In this document: positions 50,828-64,000 of the stretch, piece by piece
Layout of the letters: each line of letters starts with the position of its first letter
How positions within the stretch are numbered: the stretch's first letter is position 1
Assembly: GCF_039531165.1 (NCBI RefSeq)
Contig: NZ_BAAAPN010000045.1
Span: 1-64,000 of the forward strand
Direction of reading: 5' to 3'
From: Nostocoides_A vanveenii
GTDB taxonomy: Bacteria > Actinomycetota > Actinomycetes > Actinomycetales > Dermatophilaceae
DNA length: 64,000 nt
Translations under genes and position numbers: made by a program
The notes under the pieces: model-generated
Seen by the model: only the letters and a program-made list of their open reading frames with translations
Databases searched by the model: none
Told to the model about the DNA's origin: nothing

Positions 50828-52254
50828 GCACCGAGCCCACCACCGAACGCGTCAGTCTCTGGGGCGGACGATTTGCCGGTGGCCCGGCGGATGCCCTTGC
50901 CGCACTGTCCAAATCGACGCACTTCGACTGGCGGCTCGCGCGCTACGACATCGCCGGATCCCGAGCCCACGCTCGGGTTCTACACCGGGCCGGGCTACTC
51001 GACGAGGCGACCCTGATGGCGATGCTCGACGGCCTCGAGCGCCTCGACGCCGATGTGGTCGCCGGCATCTTCGTCGCCGCAGAAGACGACGAGGACGTGC
51101 ACACCGCGCTGGAACGGGGCCTGATCGAGCGGGTCGGCGCCGACGTCGGCGGGCGGCTGCGGGCCGGCCGGTCGCGCAACGACCAGATCGCGACGCTCTT
51201 GCGGATGTATCTGCGTGACCATGCCCGCGTCGTGGCCGCCCTTGTCCTGGACGTAGTGGATGCTCTTGTGGCGCAGGCGGATCGGCACCTTGGCGTGGCC
51301 ATGCCCGGCCGGACCCACCTGCAGCACGCGCAGCCGGTGCTGCTCTCGCATCACCTGCTCGCCCATGCGTGGGCGCTGCTGCGCGATGTCGATCGGCTTC
51401 GCGACTGGGACCGGCGGGCTGCGGTCTCGCCCTATGGGTCGGGTGCTCTCGCGGGCTCTTCGCTGGGGCTCAATCCCGAAGCCGTGGCCGCCGATCTGGG
51501 CTTCGCCGCGGCGGTCGACAACTCCATCGACGGCACGGCGGCGCGGGACTTCGTCGCGGAGTTCGCCTTCGTCGCAGCGATGATCGCCGTCGACATCTCT
51601 CGGCACGCGGAAGAGGTGATTCTTTGGGCGACAAAGGAATTCGGGTTTGTCCGCCTCGACGATGCCTATTCGACGGGGTCGAGCATCATGCCGCAGAAAA
51701 AGAATCCCGATGTCGCGGAGTTGGCCCGCGGCAAGGCCGGCCGGCTGATCGGCGATCTGTCCGGCCTGCTCGCGACGCTCAAGGGTCTGCCGCTGGCCTA
51801 CAACCGCGATCTGCAGGAGGACAAGGAGCCCGTCTTCGACGCTGTCGACACCCTGGAGGTGCTGCTGCCGGCCTTCTCGGGGATGGTGGCGACCATGGAG
51901 TTCGACACTGACCGACTCGAATCTCTTGCCCCGCAAGGATTCTCGCTGGCGACCGATATCGCCGAGTGGTTGGTGCGCAGTGGCGTGCCCTTCCGTATCG
52001 CGCACGAGGTGGCCGGCGCCTGTGTCCGGGCCTGCGAGGAGCGCGGGATCGAGCTGTGGGAGCTGAGTGACGCAGAATTGTCGGCGATCAGCCCGGCGCT
52101 CACGCCCGACGTGCGGCGCGTGCTGAGCGTGGCCGGGTCGCTGGCCTCGCGCGACGCCAAGGGCGGCACGGCCCCGGCGCGGGTGGCCGAGCAACTCGAC
52201 GCCGCGCGCACCGCAGCCGGGACCGCCAGAGGCTGGGCCACCACCGCCGGTTGA
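50824..52254 (+). CDS. argH: Argininosuccinate lyase
   Basis: A 476-residue lyase that releases arginine and fumarate. LWGGRFAGGPADALAALSKSTHFD, DEDVHTALERGLIERVG, AGRSRNDQIATLLRMYLRD, MPGRTHLQHAQPVLLSHHLLAHAWALLRDVDRL and the superfamily signature GSSIMPQKKNPDVAEL are in order. It is the last gene of the arg unit. argG (argininosuccinate synthase), which must supply its substrate, is not in the window. Confidence 0.97.
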   Translation: MSTEPTTERVSLWGGRFAGGPADALAALSKSTHFDWRLARYDIAGSRAHARVLHRAGLLDEATLMAMLDGLERLDADVVAGIFVAAEDDEDVHTALERGLIERVGADVGGRLRAGRSRNDQIATLLRMYLRDHARVVAALVLDVVDALVAQADRHLGVAMPGRTHLQHAQPVLLSHHLLAHAWALLRDVDRLRDWDRRAAVSPYGSGALAGSSLGLNPEAVAADLGFAAAVDNSIDGTAARDFVAEFAFVAAMIAVDISRHAEEVILWATKEFGFVRLDDAYSTGSSIMPQKKNPDVAELARGKAGRLIGDLSGLLATLKGLPLAYNRDLQEDKEPVFDAVDTLEVLLPAFSGMVATMEFDTDRLESLAPQGFSLATDIAEWLVRSGVPFRIAHEVAGACVRACEERGIELWELSDAELSAISPALTPDVRRVLSVAGSLASRDAKGGTAPARVAEQLDAARTAAGTARGWATTAG

Positions 52255-52258
52255 GCCA

Positions 52259-52713
52259 TCAGGGCAGCGAGATCCGCATATCTGTCGTCGCCGTGAGCCC
52301 GAGCGCCTCGTAGAGCGGCCGCCCGGCGTCCGAGGCGTGCAGACGGAGTCGACGCCGGAGGCACGGCATACGGCCAGCGACTCCTCGATCAGCCGGCGGG
52401 CCAGGCCCCGCCGCCGGTGGCTCGGCTCGATATACATAGTGAGCAGCTAGCCGCGCCGAGGAACGGTCGTGTGCGTGTTCGGCGGCAGGTCCAGCCACAG
52501 CACGCCGACCCCGCCCACGACGGCGCCTTTCTCGTGCGCGAGCACGCCGACATACCGGCCGTCCGCGAGCGCCGACGCGAGCGAATCGCGCGCGGGCGCG
52601 CTCGCCGCAGCGACCACGTCCTCGCTGATTCCCATCTCGCGAAGCATCGAATCCCGGTGGTGGCCGATCCGATCGACGTCGTCGGTGTGCGCACGACGCA
52701 GGGTGATCGACAT
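52259..52713 (-). pseudogene. GNAT-family acetyltransferase with in-frame stop and frameshift
   Basis: The first 88 codons (from ATG52713, MSITLRRAHTDDVDRIGHHRD) are a normal GNAT N-terminus. They stop at TAG (52449-52447), where TAC/TAT would be expected: the protein continues in frame LLTMYIEPSHRRRGLARRLIEESLAVCRASGV, the acetyl-CoA loop. A second break near 52339-52346 (one missing base) moves to LHASDAGRPLYEALGLTATTDMRISLP, the normal GNAT C-terminus, ending at TGA 52261-52259. The two lesions, one a substitution, favour true decay over a single read error. It converges with argH (4-nt gap). Confidence 0.75.
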
Positions 52714-52757
52714 GCTGCGAGCCTCTTGGGCCGCTCGCGTCGCGCAGACTGTTACGT

Positions 52758-53432
52758 ATGCCGCGCCCGCCCCGCCTGCCGCGCCGATTCTTCGCGCGCG
52801 AAGTCCTGCAGGTGGCCCCCGATCTGCTCGGGTGCACCATCACCCACGCGGGCGTCACCGTCCGCGTGACCGAGACCGAGGCGTATGCCGGCTACCTCCA
52901 CGACCCGGGTTCGCACGCCTTCCGCGGCCGGACGCCACGGACGGAGCCGATGTTCGGCCCGGCCGGCTTAACCTATGTCTACTTCACCTATGGCATGCAC
53001 TGGATGTTGTGTCTGGTCACCGGGCCCGTCGATCTCGCCCAGGCGGTGCTCATCCGGGCCGGCGAGGTCGTCGACGGCCTCGATGTTGCCGCCCAGCGGC
53101 GCCCCGGTATTGCCCCGCGGGACTGGTGCCGGGGACCGGCTCGACTGGCCACGACCCTGGCGCTCGACGGCGGCGACACCGGCCGGGACTTCTGCCGGCC
53201 GGCGCTGCGTGCCCCGGCCATGCCGGTCGAGCCCATCGACCTGGTCGTGCGGGCAGCGTCGAACTCCATTGTCCCGCAACAGATCCGCACTGGACCGCGG
53301 GTCGGCGTGAGTGGTCCGGGCGGCGACGGAGCGAGCTACCCCTGGCGCTTCTGGCTCGACGGTGAACCCACCGTCTCCACCTATCGCCCCGGCGTCACCC
53401 GCTCGGGCAGGCGCACGCTCGCCAGGAAGTGA
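52758..53432 (+). CDS. 3-methyladenine DNA glycosylase (AAG/MPG type)
   Basis: A 224-residue base-excision repair enzyme that removes alkylated purines. It shows RFFAREVLQVAPDLLGC, VRVTETEAYAGYLHDPGSHAFRGRTPRTEPMFGPAG, where the catalytic Glu is in ETEAY, then YVYFTYGMHWMLCLVTG, CRGPARL and IRTGPRVGVSG. It matches the length of bacterial Aag. Many actinobacteria carry it next to argH and tyrS, the same order as here. Confidence 0.95.
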   Translation: MPRPPRLPRRFFAREVLQVAPDLLGCTITHAGVTVRVTETEAYAGYLHDPGSHAFRGRTPRTEPMFGPAGLTYVYFTYGMHWMLCLVTGPVDLAQAVLIRAGEVVDGLDVAAQRRPGIAPRDWCRGPARLATTLALDGGDTGRDFCRPALRAPAMPVEPIDLVVRAASNSIVPQQIRTGPRVGVSGPGGDGASYPWRFWLDGEPTVSTYRPGVTRSGRRTLARK

Positions 53433-53468
53433 AGGCGACCGTCGTCCGGGGAGCCATCCCGTGAGCGG

Positions 53469-54500
53469 TCACGCGGGGACGTAGCCGGCGATGTCCGCCC
53501 GAAGGCGCGTCTTGACGTCGTGCGGGGCGAAGCTCGCGTCGACGGCCGCCGCCACCAGATCGCGCAGGCCGGTCTCGTCGAGATCCAGCAGCTCGGCCGC
53601 CAGCGCGTATTCGCGGCCAAGCGTGGTCCCGAACATCGGCGGGTCGTCACTGTTGACGGTCACCACGACCCCTGCGTCACGCAGCGCTTTGATGGGGTGG
53701 TCCTCGATGTTTTTAACGACCCGGGTGGCGAGATTCGAGGTCGGCGAGATCTCCAGAGGGATGCGGCGCTCCGCCAGGTGGGCGACGAGCGCCGGATCGT
53801 CGATCGCGCGGATACCGTGACCGATCCGCTCCGCGCCGAGGTCGCGGATCGCCGACCAGATCGTCTCCGGCCCGGTCGACTCGCCCGCGTGGGGCACAGA
53901 GTGCAGGCCCGCGGCTCGGGCGCGCTGGAAGTGGGGCGCGAACTGGGCTCGGGGCACACCGATCTCCGGTCCGCCCAAGCCGAAGGCGACGAGGGCATCG
54001 GGGGCGTGGTCGACGGCATACCTGATCGTCGCGTCGGCCGCCGGAACACCGGATTCGCCGGGGATGTCGTAGATCCAGCGCACGGCGACGCCGTGGTCGC
54101 GTTCGGCAGCCATGCGTGCATCCTCGATCGCCTCGGTGTACGCCTCGATCGGGATGCCACGGATCACCGAGGTATAAGGCGTCATCGTCAGTTCGGCATA
54201 TCGAACCCGTTGTGCCGCAAGGCCTTCGATGACCTCATACGTGAGCAACCTGATGTCCTCCGGGGTCCGCAGCAGGTCGACGACCGCCAGATAGACCTCG
54301 ATGAAGTGACCGAAATCGGTGAAGGTGAAGAACTCGCGCAGCGCGTCCAGCTCCGTCGGCACCCCTGCGTCTGGGTGCCGGGCCGCGAGGGCGGCGACCG
54401 TCTCCGGCCGCGCCGACCCGACGTGGTGGACGTGGAGTTCGGCCTTCGGCAGGCCGGCGATGAAGTCGGCGTGGTCGGCACGCGCTCGCAGTTCGCTCAC
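53469..54500 (-). CDS. add: Adenosine deaminase
   Basis: A 343-residue purine salvage enzyme that deaminates (deoxy)adenosine. The zinc HxH is in KAELHVHHVGS, followed by ELHV-adjacent conserved blocks, SVPHAGESTGPETIWSAI (zinc His and catalytic Glu in HAGE), RIGHGIRAI, and TVNSDDPPMFGTTLGREYALAAELL, which holds the last Asp pair. The usual LH(L/C)H xxG reads LHVHHVGS, slightly different from LHVHLDG. It starts at GTG54500. Confidence 0.92.
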   Translation of the reverse strand: MSELRARADHADFIAGLPKAELHVHHVGSARPETVAALAARHPDAGVPTELDALREFFTFTDFGHFIEVYLAVVDLLRTPEDIRLLTYEVIEGLAAQRVRYAELTMTPYTSVIRGIPIEAYTEAIEDARMAAERDHGVAVRWIYDIPGESGVPAADATIRYAVDHAPDALVAFGLGGPEIGVPRAQFAPHFQRARAAGLHSVPHAGESTGPETIWSAIRDLGAERIGHGIRAIDDPALVAHLAERRIPLEISPTSNLATRVVKNIEDHPIKALRDAGVVVTVNSDDPPMFGTTLGREYALAAELLDLDETGLRDLVAAAVDASFAPHDVKTRLRADIAGYVPA

Positions 54501-54568
54501 AAGCGCCGAGTATGCCGTTTGCCCGATCCTGCGTTGCGCTCATCCTCGCGCATTGGTTGGCTTGCGCG

Positions 54569-54840
54569 GTGACGCGAGCAGACCTCTGGCCCCGGCGCGC
54601 CGAGCGGCTGGTGATACGCCCACCCACCGACGCCGATCTGACGCCGAAGGCTCGATCGGCTACCTGCTCGACCCCGCCGTGCACGGGCGCGGGTTGAGCA
54701 CCGAGATCGGCGCGGCCCTGCTCGCGCTGGCGTTCGAGGACCTCGGGCTGCACCGGGTCACGGCCGGCTGTTTCGCCGGCAACATCGCGGCTACACCAAC
54801 GCGATCCTGGGGCACTAATGGCGCGCCCGTTCGAGCAGCG
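54569..54840 (+). pseudogene. Internally deleted GNAT acetyltransferase remnant
   Basis: The start (GTG54569) reads ADLWPRRAERLVIRPPTDADL, a typical RimJ/RimL-type GNAT N-terminus. It is followed at once, in a shifted frame near 54645, by EGSIGYLLDPAVHGRGLSTEIGAALLALAFEDLGLHRVTAGCFAGNIAA, the acetyl-CoA loop and C-terminal half. About 70-80 residues that should lie between are gone, and the end after NIAA is scrambled. It therefore cannot make a folded enzyme. It lies in the divergent gap between add and tyrS. Confidence 0.75.
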
Positions 54841-54938
54841 AAACCTGGTAGGGCGCGGCCACAGCGACGTGGCAGGCTGAGCACGGACGCGGCATACCGA
54901 CCAAGGACGCCGGCCGACGACAAGAGGTGAGGTATCCC

Positions 54939-56216
54939 GTGAGCAGCGTCTTCGACGAGCTGCAGTGGCGCGGATCGGTGGCCCTGTCCACCGACGAGTC
55001 CGCGCTGCGCGAGGCGATCGAGAACGGGCCGATCACCTTGTATTGCGGTTTCGATCCGACGGCGCCCTCACTGCACTTCGGCAACTTCGTCCAACTCGTC
55101 GTGTTGCGACGCTTCCAACTCGCCGGGCACCGGGTCATCTGCCTGGTCGGCGGGTCGACCGGGCTGATCGGCGATCCGAAGCCAACCTCCGAGCGGGTGC
55201 TGAAGACCAGGGAGCAGACGGCGGCAAATGTCGCCCGGATCAAGGCTCTGGTACGGCCCTTTCTCGACTTCGACGGCACGACGGGTGTCGCCCACCCGGC
55301 GATGCTGGTCGACAACCTCGACTGGTTCGGTCCGATGTCCGCTCTGGACTTCCTGCGCGAGGTCGGCAAACACTTCCGCGTCAACCAGATGGTCAAGAAG
55401 GAGGCCGTGGCCCGCCGGCTCGAGAGCCAAGAAGGGATCTCCTACACCGAATTCAGCTACCAGCTGCTGCAGGCGTTGGACTACCTCGAGCTCTACCGGA
55501 CGCACGGGTGTGTGCTGCAGACGGGGGGATCGGACCAGTGGGGCAATATCACCGCGGGCGTCGACTTGGTCCACAAGGTCGAGGGCGTCTCGGTCCACGC
55601 GCTCGCGACGCCACTACTGACGGACGCCGCCGGGGTCAAGTACGGCAAGTCGGAGGGCAATGCCATTTGGCTGTCGGCCGATATGACCAGCGCGTACGCC
55701 TTCTACCAGTACTTCCTCAATGTCGATGATGCCAGTGTCGGCGCCCTGCTGCGCTTCTTCACCGACCGGTCGCAGCCCGAGATCGAGGAGCTCGAGCGCG
55801 CCGCACGGGAGGAGCCTTTCCGACGTGCGGCCCAAAAGGCCCTCGCGGCGGACATCGTGACCCTGGTGCACGGTGATCCCGCTCGTCAGGCGGTGGTCGC
55901 GGCGTCAGAAGCTCTCTTCGGCAAGGGGGATCTGCGCGCCCTGGACGCGGCCACGCTTGTGGATGCGACGGCGGAGCTGCCCGGCGGCGAGGTCCACGCG
56001 GGCATGTCCGTGGTCGATGCGTTGGTGAGCGTCGGCCTGGTCGACTCGCGCAATGCCGCGCGCCGGGCCATCGCTGAGGGCGGTGCGTCGGTTAATGGCG
56101 TCAAAGTGACCGATGCAAATGCCGTGCTGGCGGAGGCCGACCTCCTGGCCGGCCTGGTAACGATCCTTCGTCGCGGCCGGAAGTCGCTTGCCGCGGGGCG
56201 AGCCGCAGCGCTCTGA
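54939..56216 (+). CDS. tyrS: Tyrosyl-tRNA synthetase
   Basis: A 425-residue class I synthetase charging tRNA-Tyr. The HIGH-like motif is PSLHFGNFV, the tyrosine pocket is SYTEFSYQLLQALDYLELYRTHGCVLQTGGSDQWGNITAG, and the KMSKS-like loop is GVKYGKSEGNAIW. The C-terminal S4 RNA-binding domain follows (VDALVSVGLVDSRNAARRAIAEGGASVNG). I chose GTG54939, preceded by GAGGTGAGG, over an upstream GTG at 54927. It lies directly upstream of the rRNA operon, as in many Micrococcales. Confidence 0.96.
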   Translation: MSSVFDELQWRGSVALSTDESALREAIENGPITLYCGFDPTAPSLHFGNFVQLVVLRRFQLAGHRVICLVGGSTGLIGDPKPTSERVLKTREQTAANVARIKALVRPFLDFDGTTGVAHPAMLVDNLDWFGPMSALDFLREVGKHFRVNQMVKKEAVARRLESQEGISYTEFSYQLLQALDYLELYRTHGCVLQTGGSDQWGNITAGVDLVHKVEGVSVHALATPLLTDAAGVKYGKSEGNAIWLSADMTSAYAFYQYFLNVDDASVGALLRFFTDRSQPEIEELERAAREEPFRRAAQKALAADIVTLVHGDPARQAVVAASEALFGKGDLRALDAATLVDATAELPGGEVHAGMSVVDALVSVGLVDSRNAARRAIAEGGASVNGVKVTDANAVLAEADLLAGLVTILRRGRKSLAAGRAAAL

Positions 56217-56287
56217 TCAGCACGTATGACGTTCCAGCGGCCCCCGGTGCACTCCTCGAACAGGCGTGCGACACGCCCGGGATGCAA

Positions 56288-56309
56288 CGCCGATTTTGCA
56301 AGATCGGCG
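56288..56309 (+). terminator. Possible terminator after tyrS
   Basis: CGCCGAT (56288-56294) pairs with ATCGGCG, with further T-A pairs around a TGCA-type centre. The downstream tract is weak (AATGTTTT only after 20 nt). Included as the only clear hairpin between tyrS and the rRNA promoters. Confidence 0.35.
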
Positions 56310-56478
56310 AAAGCCCCGTAATGTTTTCCACGTCAGCCCGCAAGGGAGGAACGGACGCCACCGCAGGAGCGATACTCCTGACGAAGCCGGCCGGTCCCGC
56401 AGGCAAACTGACTCCAACAGCCGGAAGCACCCGAACCGCAAGGTGAGGCACGTCGGCGAAGCAGGCCGGTACACCGGT

Positions 56479-56507
56479 TTGGAACAGTCCCAGCAGACTG
56501 TTAGAGT
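56479..56507 (+). promoter_or_regulatory. rRNA promoter P1
   Basis: TTGGAA (56479-56484) and TAGAGT (56502-56507) with a 17-bp spacer, about 360 bp upstream of 16S. The gap 56217-56868 holds no gene. It carries this promoter, P2 and leader elements. Confidence 0.6.
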
Positions 56508-56566
56508 AAGACCACCGCGCAGATCCAAGCGCTTCAACAACGGCCGCCGTCGAGCGGATCACGAAG

Positions 56567-56595
56567 TTGACGCCCAAGCATGGGTGCGGTAAGCT
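56567..56595 (+). promoter_or_regulatory. rRNA promoter P2
   Basis: TTGACG (56567-56572) and TAAGCT (56590-56595) with a 17-bp spacer, about 270 bp upstream of 16S. Confidence 0.6.
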
Positions 56596-56659
56596 TGAAC
56601 GGTTGCCCCAAACGAGCATTGATCGAAAAGATCGGTGATCTTAGGTGCGCGTCCGAACC

Positions 56660-56680
56660 TTGAGAACTCAACAGCGTGTC
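56660..56680 (+). promoter_or_regulatory. rRNA leader antitermination-type motif
   Basis: TTGAGAACTCAACAGCGTGTC in the rRNA leader matches the TTGAGAACTCAA box found before 16S in actinobacteria and thought to take part in antitermination. A related copy precedes 23S. Confidence 0.6.
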
Positions 56681-56868
56681 AAAAATCGATGCCAATAACC
56701 TCGTCACGGGGCGAACCGATAGATCGCATTAGCGATCGAATCGATTCATCTCGTACGAAATCCTTTTGGTTGACAACGATCATCTAGCAATAGCTAGTTG
56801 TTCTTGCTCAGCCAGTGAAACAACCCTTCGTGGGTAGTGTTTTCTTGGGCTTGCCCGAGAGCAAAACA

Positions 56869-61826
<4,958 letters not shown>

Positions 61827-61909
61827 ACATCGCAAGATGTCGAAGATTTTGCTCGCGTCCACTGTGCAGTTCCCGAGATATGGTCGGGAACGATTGATAT
61901 CTCCATAGA

Positions 61910-62028
61910 GTTTCGGCTGTCATAGCGAAGGGGAAACGCCCGGCTCCATTCCGAACCCGGAAGCTAAGCCCTTCAGCGCCGATGGTACTGCACTGGTGAC
62001 GGTGTGGGAGAGTAGGACGCAGCCGGAC
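61910..62028 (+). rRNA. rrf: 5S ribosomal RNA
   Basis: About 119 nt: GTTTCGGCTGTCATAGCG ... CCGAACCCGGAAGCTAAG ... GATGGTACTGCACTGG ... GAGAGTAGGACGCAGCCGGAC, the complete 5S core with pairing ends. Confidence 0.95.
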
Positions 62029-62037
62029 ATACTTCAT

Positions 62038-62080
62038 GAAAGCGCCCTCCCGGAAACGGTTGAGGGCGCTTTCGTGTTTC
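62038..62080 (+). terminator. Intrinsic terminator of the rRNA operon
   Basis: GAAAGCGCCCTC (62038-62049) pairs with GAGGGCGCTTTC (62062-62073) around a 12-nt loop, followed by GTGTTTC. Confidence 0.9.
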
Positions 62081-62129
62081 CCCTACGCTTTGCGCAAGGG
62101 CCAAGATGAGCCGATGGAAGGATTTGCGC

Positions 62130-63230
62130 GTGAACCAGGACAATCGCGACGGTCGTGGTGGCCGCGGTCAGGGGGGTGAGGACCGCCGCGGTGCTCCTCG
62201 CCGCGATGAATCCGGCCGGCCGAGCGGTGCTCGGCGCTCCGGCGACGGGCGGTCCGTGGGCGGCGCTCGGCGCGATGAGACCGCTGAGCGCGGTCGCGGG
62301 GGACGGGATGCGGCATACGGAGCTCAGCGCGCTAGCGGTGAACGTCGTGACCGGAGTGGCCGGTCGGCACGTGGCGACGGCGGCGAGCGGGGTGATCGTC
62401 CGCGCGGCGATCACCCCGACCGGACCGGCGGAGACCGCCGGGAGGGGCCACCGCCCGATGGTGACCGCGGCGCACGGGGGCTCGGTCCACGCCTCGTGCC
62501 GACCAAGCGGCGCCTGCCCGAGCCGGCCATTGCCGAAGGCGTCACCGGTGCCGAACTCGATCGCGATGTGCGGGGACAGTTGCGGACGCTGTCGAAGGAG
62601 AACGCGGACGGGGTTGCGCAGCACCTGGTCATGGTGGCCTTGTTGCTGCAGGCGGAAGATCTCGACGGTGCCCTGGCGCACGCCGAGACCGCGGTCCGGC
62701 GCGCCGGCCGGGTGCCAGCGGCTCGAGAAGCCCTGGGCATGGTCGCCTATCGGCTGGGCGACTTCGCACGCGCCCTCGCAGAGTTCCGCACGGTGCGTCG
62801 CCTCAGCGGTTCGGATCACCTCCTCCCGTTGATGGTCGACTGCGAACGTGGCCTGGGCCGGCCCGAGCGCGCTCTCGAGCTGGCCAACGGCCCCGAGGCG
62901 GCGAACCTCACGGCCGCGGAACGCGTGGAACTCGCGATCGTCATTTCCGGCATTCGCCGCGACCTCGGCCAGCTCGATGCGGCGGTGCTCGGATTGGAGC
63001 GCGGCATCGGTGGCCCCGTGCGTCCCTGGAGTGCCCGGCTCTACTACGCCTACGCCGATGCGCTGGCCGCGCGCGGTGATCATGCGAGCGCCCGCACGTG
63101 GTTCGGCAAGGTTGCGGAGCTGGACCACGACCTGGAAACCGATGCGGCAGAACGACTTGACGAACTCGATGGTTTGGTCTTCACCGATCTGGATGACGAT
63201 GTCGATGAGGACGGGTGGGCGCAGGCGTGA
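62130..63230 (+). CDS. Arg/Gly-rich protein with a TPR-like domain
   Basis: A 366-residue protein. The first about 115 residues are a disordered Arg/Gly/Asp-rich stretch (DGRGGRGQGGEDRRGAPRRD...), and the rest is helical with tetratricopeptide-like pairs (AQHLVMVALLLQAEDLDGALAHAETAVRRAGRVPAAREALGMVAYRLGDFARALAEFRTVRRL). An acidic tail (FTDLDDDVDEDGW) ends it. The RG-rich part may bind RNA. GTG62130 has GGAAGGA at 62115-62121. An in-frame ATG62106 lies upstream without a clear site. In many actinobacteria such a gene lies between rrn/tyrS and a HAD phosphatase, as here. Confidence 0.85.
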   Translation: MNQDNRDGRGGRGQGGEDRRGAPRRDESGRPSGARRSGDGRSVGGARRDETAERGRGGRDAAYGAQRASGERRDRSGRSARGDGGERGDRPRGDHPDRTGGDRREGPPPDGDRGARGLGPRLVPTKRRLPEPAIAEGVTGAELDRDVRGQLRTLSKENADGVAQHLVMVALLLQAEDLDGALAHAETAVRRAGRVPAAREALGMVAYRLGDFARALAEFRTVRRLSGSDHLLPLMVDCERGLGRPERALELANGPEAANLTAAERVELAIVISGIRRDLGQLDAAVLGLERGIGGPVRPWSARLYYAYADALAARGDHASARTWFGKVAELDHDLETDAAERLDELDGLVFTDLDDDVDEDGWAQA

Positions 63231-64000
63231 CCGCCGACGCGACGCCGCTGGCGGGCTACCGTGGGATTGTCTGCGACCTCGACGGAGTCGTCTACCGCGG
63301 TCCGGATCCGGTGCCCTATGCCGTTGACGTGCTCGGTGGATTGCCGACCCCGGTGGTCTACGCGACCAACAATGCCTCACGCACTCCCGATGAGGTCGCC
63401 GCTCACTTGACCTCCTTCGGACTCACCGCCAACGCTGAGCACGTCGTGACCAGTTCCATGGCCGGGGCGGCGGCCATCGCGAAGCGCGTTCCGTCGGGCT
63501 CTAAGGTCCTCGCCGTCGGCGGGTCAGGAGTCGCGATCGCCCTGCGCGCCGCGGGCTTCGAGCCCGTCGAGTCCACGGGCGACGGCGTGGTGGCCGTGCT
63601 GCAGGGATACGGGCCGCGCGTGTGCGCCGCGGATCTGGCTGAGGCGGCATACGCGATCGAGTCGGGGGCGCTCTGGGTCGCGACGAATGACGATCTGACG
63701 CTCCCGACCGATCGCGGCATCGCCCCGGGCAATGGCTCGCTGGTGCGCTGTGTGGCGATTGCGAGCGGTGCCGAGCCGGTAGTCGTGGGCAAGCCGCAGG
63801 CGCCGTTGTACCTGATGAGTTCGGCTGTCCTGGGCATCGAACCCGCGGCTGTGCTGGGTGTCGGTGATCGTCTGGAGACCGACATCGCCGGGGCCACGGC
63901 GGCAGGGATGGACTCGCTGCTGGTGCTGACCGGTGTGCACGGCATCCGGGACGCGTCCCTTGCGCCGGTCGCCGAGCGGCCGAAGTTCGTGGTCAGCGAC
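63227..64000 (+). CDS. HAD-superfamily IIA phosphatase, NagD-like (cut by the window end)
   Basis: 258 codons from GTG63227, which overlaps the previous stop (GTGA), to the last base; the protein continues beyond. VCDLDGVVYRG is HAD motif I (nucleophile Asp), VVYATNNASRTPDEVAAHLTSFG is motif II of class IIA, GKPQAPLY contains the motif III lysine, and VGDRLETDIAGATAAGMDSLLVLTG is motif IV. NagD-like enzymes dephosphorylate nucleotides or small sugar phosphates such as phosphoglycolate. Confidence 0.93.
   Translation, partial: MTADATPLAGYRGIVCDLDGVVYRGPDPVPYAVDVLGGLPTPVVYATNNASRTPDEVAAHLTSFGLTANAEHVVTSSMAGAAAIAKRVPSGSKVLAVGGSGVAIALRAAGFEPVESTGDGVVAVLQGYGPRVCAADLAEAAYAIESGALWVATNDDLTLPTDRGIAPGNGSLVRCVAIASGAEPVVVGKPQAPLYLMSSAVLGIEPAAVLGVGDRLETDIAGATAAGMDSLLVLTGVHGIRDASLAPVAERPKFVVSD

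Noticed and set aside
56266..56592. 108-codon open frame in the tyrS-16S gap
   Set aside because: Arg/His-rich low-complexity product with no ribosome-binding site, overlapping both rRNA promoters.
56771..56800. TTGACA near 56771 as a third rRNA promoter
   Set aside because: No acceptable -10 at 16-18 bp, and it lies downstream of the leader antitermination motif.

Overview
The window is high-GC DNA (roughly 68-70% by eye outside the rRNA genes) with actinobacterial gene order. The 16S rRNA, the glnA2-glnE pair, the argCJBDFRH cluster, the tyrS-rrn junction and the DUF2505/SseB-type genes all point to Actinomycetota, most likely order Micrococcales. A finer placement (Dermatophilaceae/Dermacoccaceae-like) is only an impression. 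I see no phage, transposase, CRISPR array or tRNA gene.

Layout. 1-13 kb is accessory: a CDP-alcohol phosphatidyltransferase with a VTT-like membrane protein, a frameshifted solute-binding/VWA protein, a very large secreted pullulanase with two GH13 domains, a broken GNAT gene, metZ, and a sigma factor (frameshifted) with its membrane partner. 13-24 kb is housekeeping: yaaA, an RNB ribonuclease, rnpB, an MBL hydrolase, map, panB, a secreted InhA-like metallopeptidase, glnA2 and glnE. 26.5-32 kb holds hisD-C-B-x-H-x-A with two uncharacterised members. 32-37 kb holds BrkB, SseB, DUF2505, infC-rpmI-rplT and a SpoU methyltransferase. 37-41 kb holds two membrane proteins with a YtrA-type GntR regulator, then a tmsA-tmsB pair that probably makes 10-methyl-branched fatty acids. 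41-52 kb holds pheST and argCJBDFRH. 52-56 kb holds two decayed GNAT genes, a 3-methyladenine glycosylase, adenosine deaminase and tyrS. 56.9-62.0 kb is a complete 16S-23S-5S operon with leader, promoters and terminator. The window ends with a TPR-like protein and a truncated HAD-IIA phosphatase.

Regulation. Many genes have a TANNNT -10 hexamer only 6-8 nt upstream of an ATG/GTG, which implies leaderless transcripts (rnb, MBL gene, map, panB, hisD, argC, metZ, glnE, a Cys-rich mini-gene). infC appears to start at the rare codon ATC.

Most notable signals. (1) The octamer GTATGCCG/CGGCATAC occurs about 57 times by eye, against about 2 expected from composition. It falls on both strands, in different reading frames, inside rnpB and in intergenic DNA, and sometimes as head-to-head hairpins, a distribution like a DNA uptake sequence. 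(2) Two near-identical 28-bp palindromes with core CTGCTAGCAG lie ahead of hisA and argC. (3) Indels cluster at 1.4-13 kb with an ambiguous base at 3299, so several broken genes there may be assembly errors.
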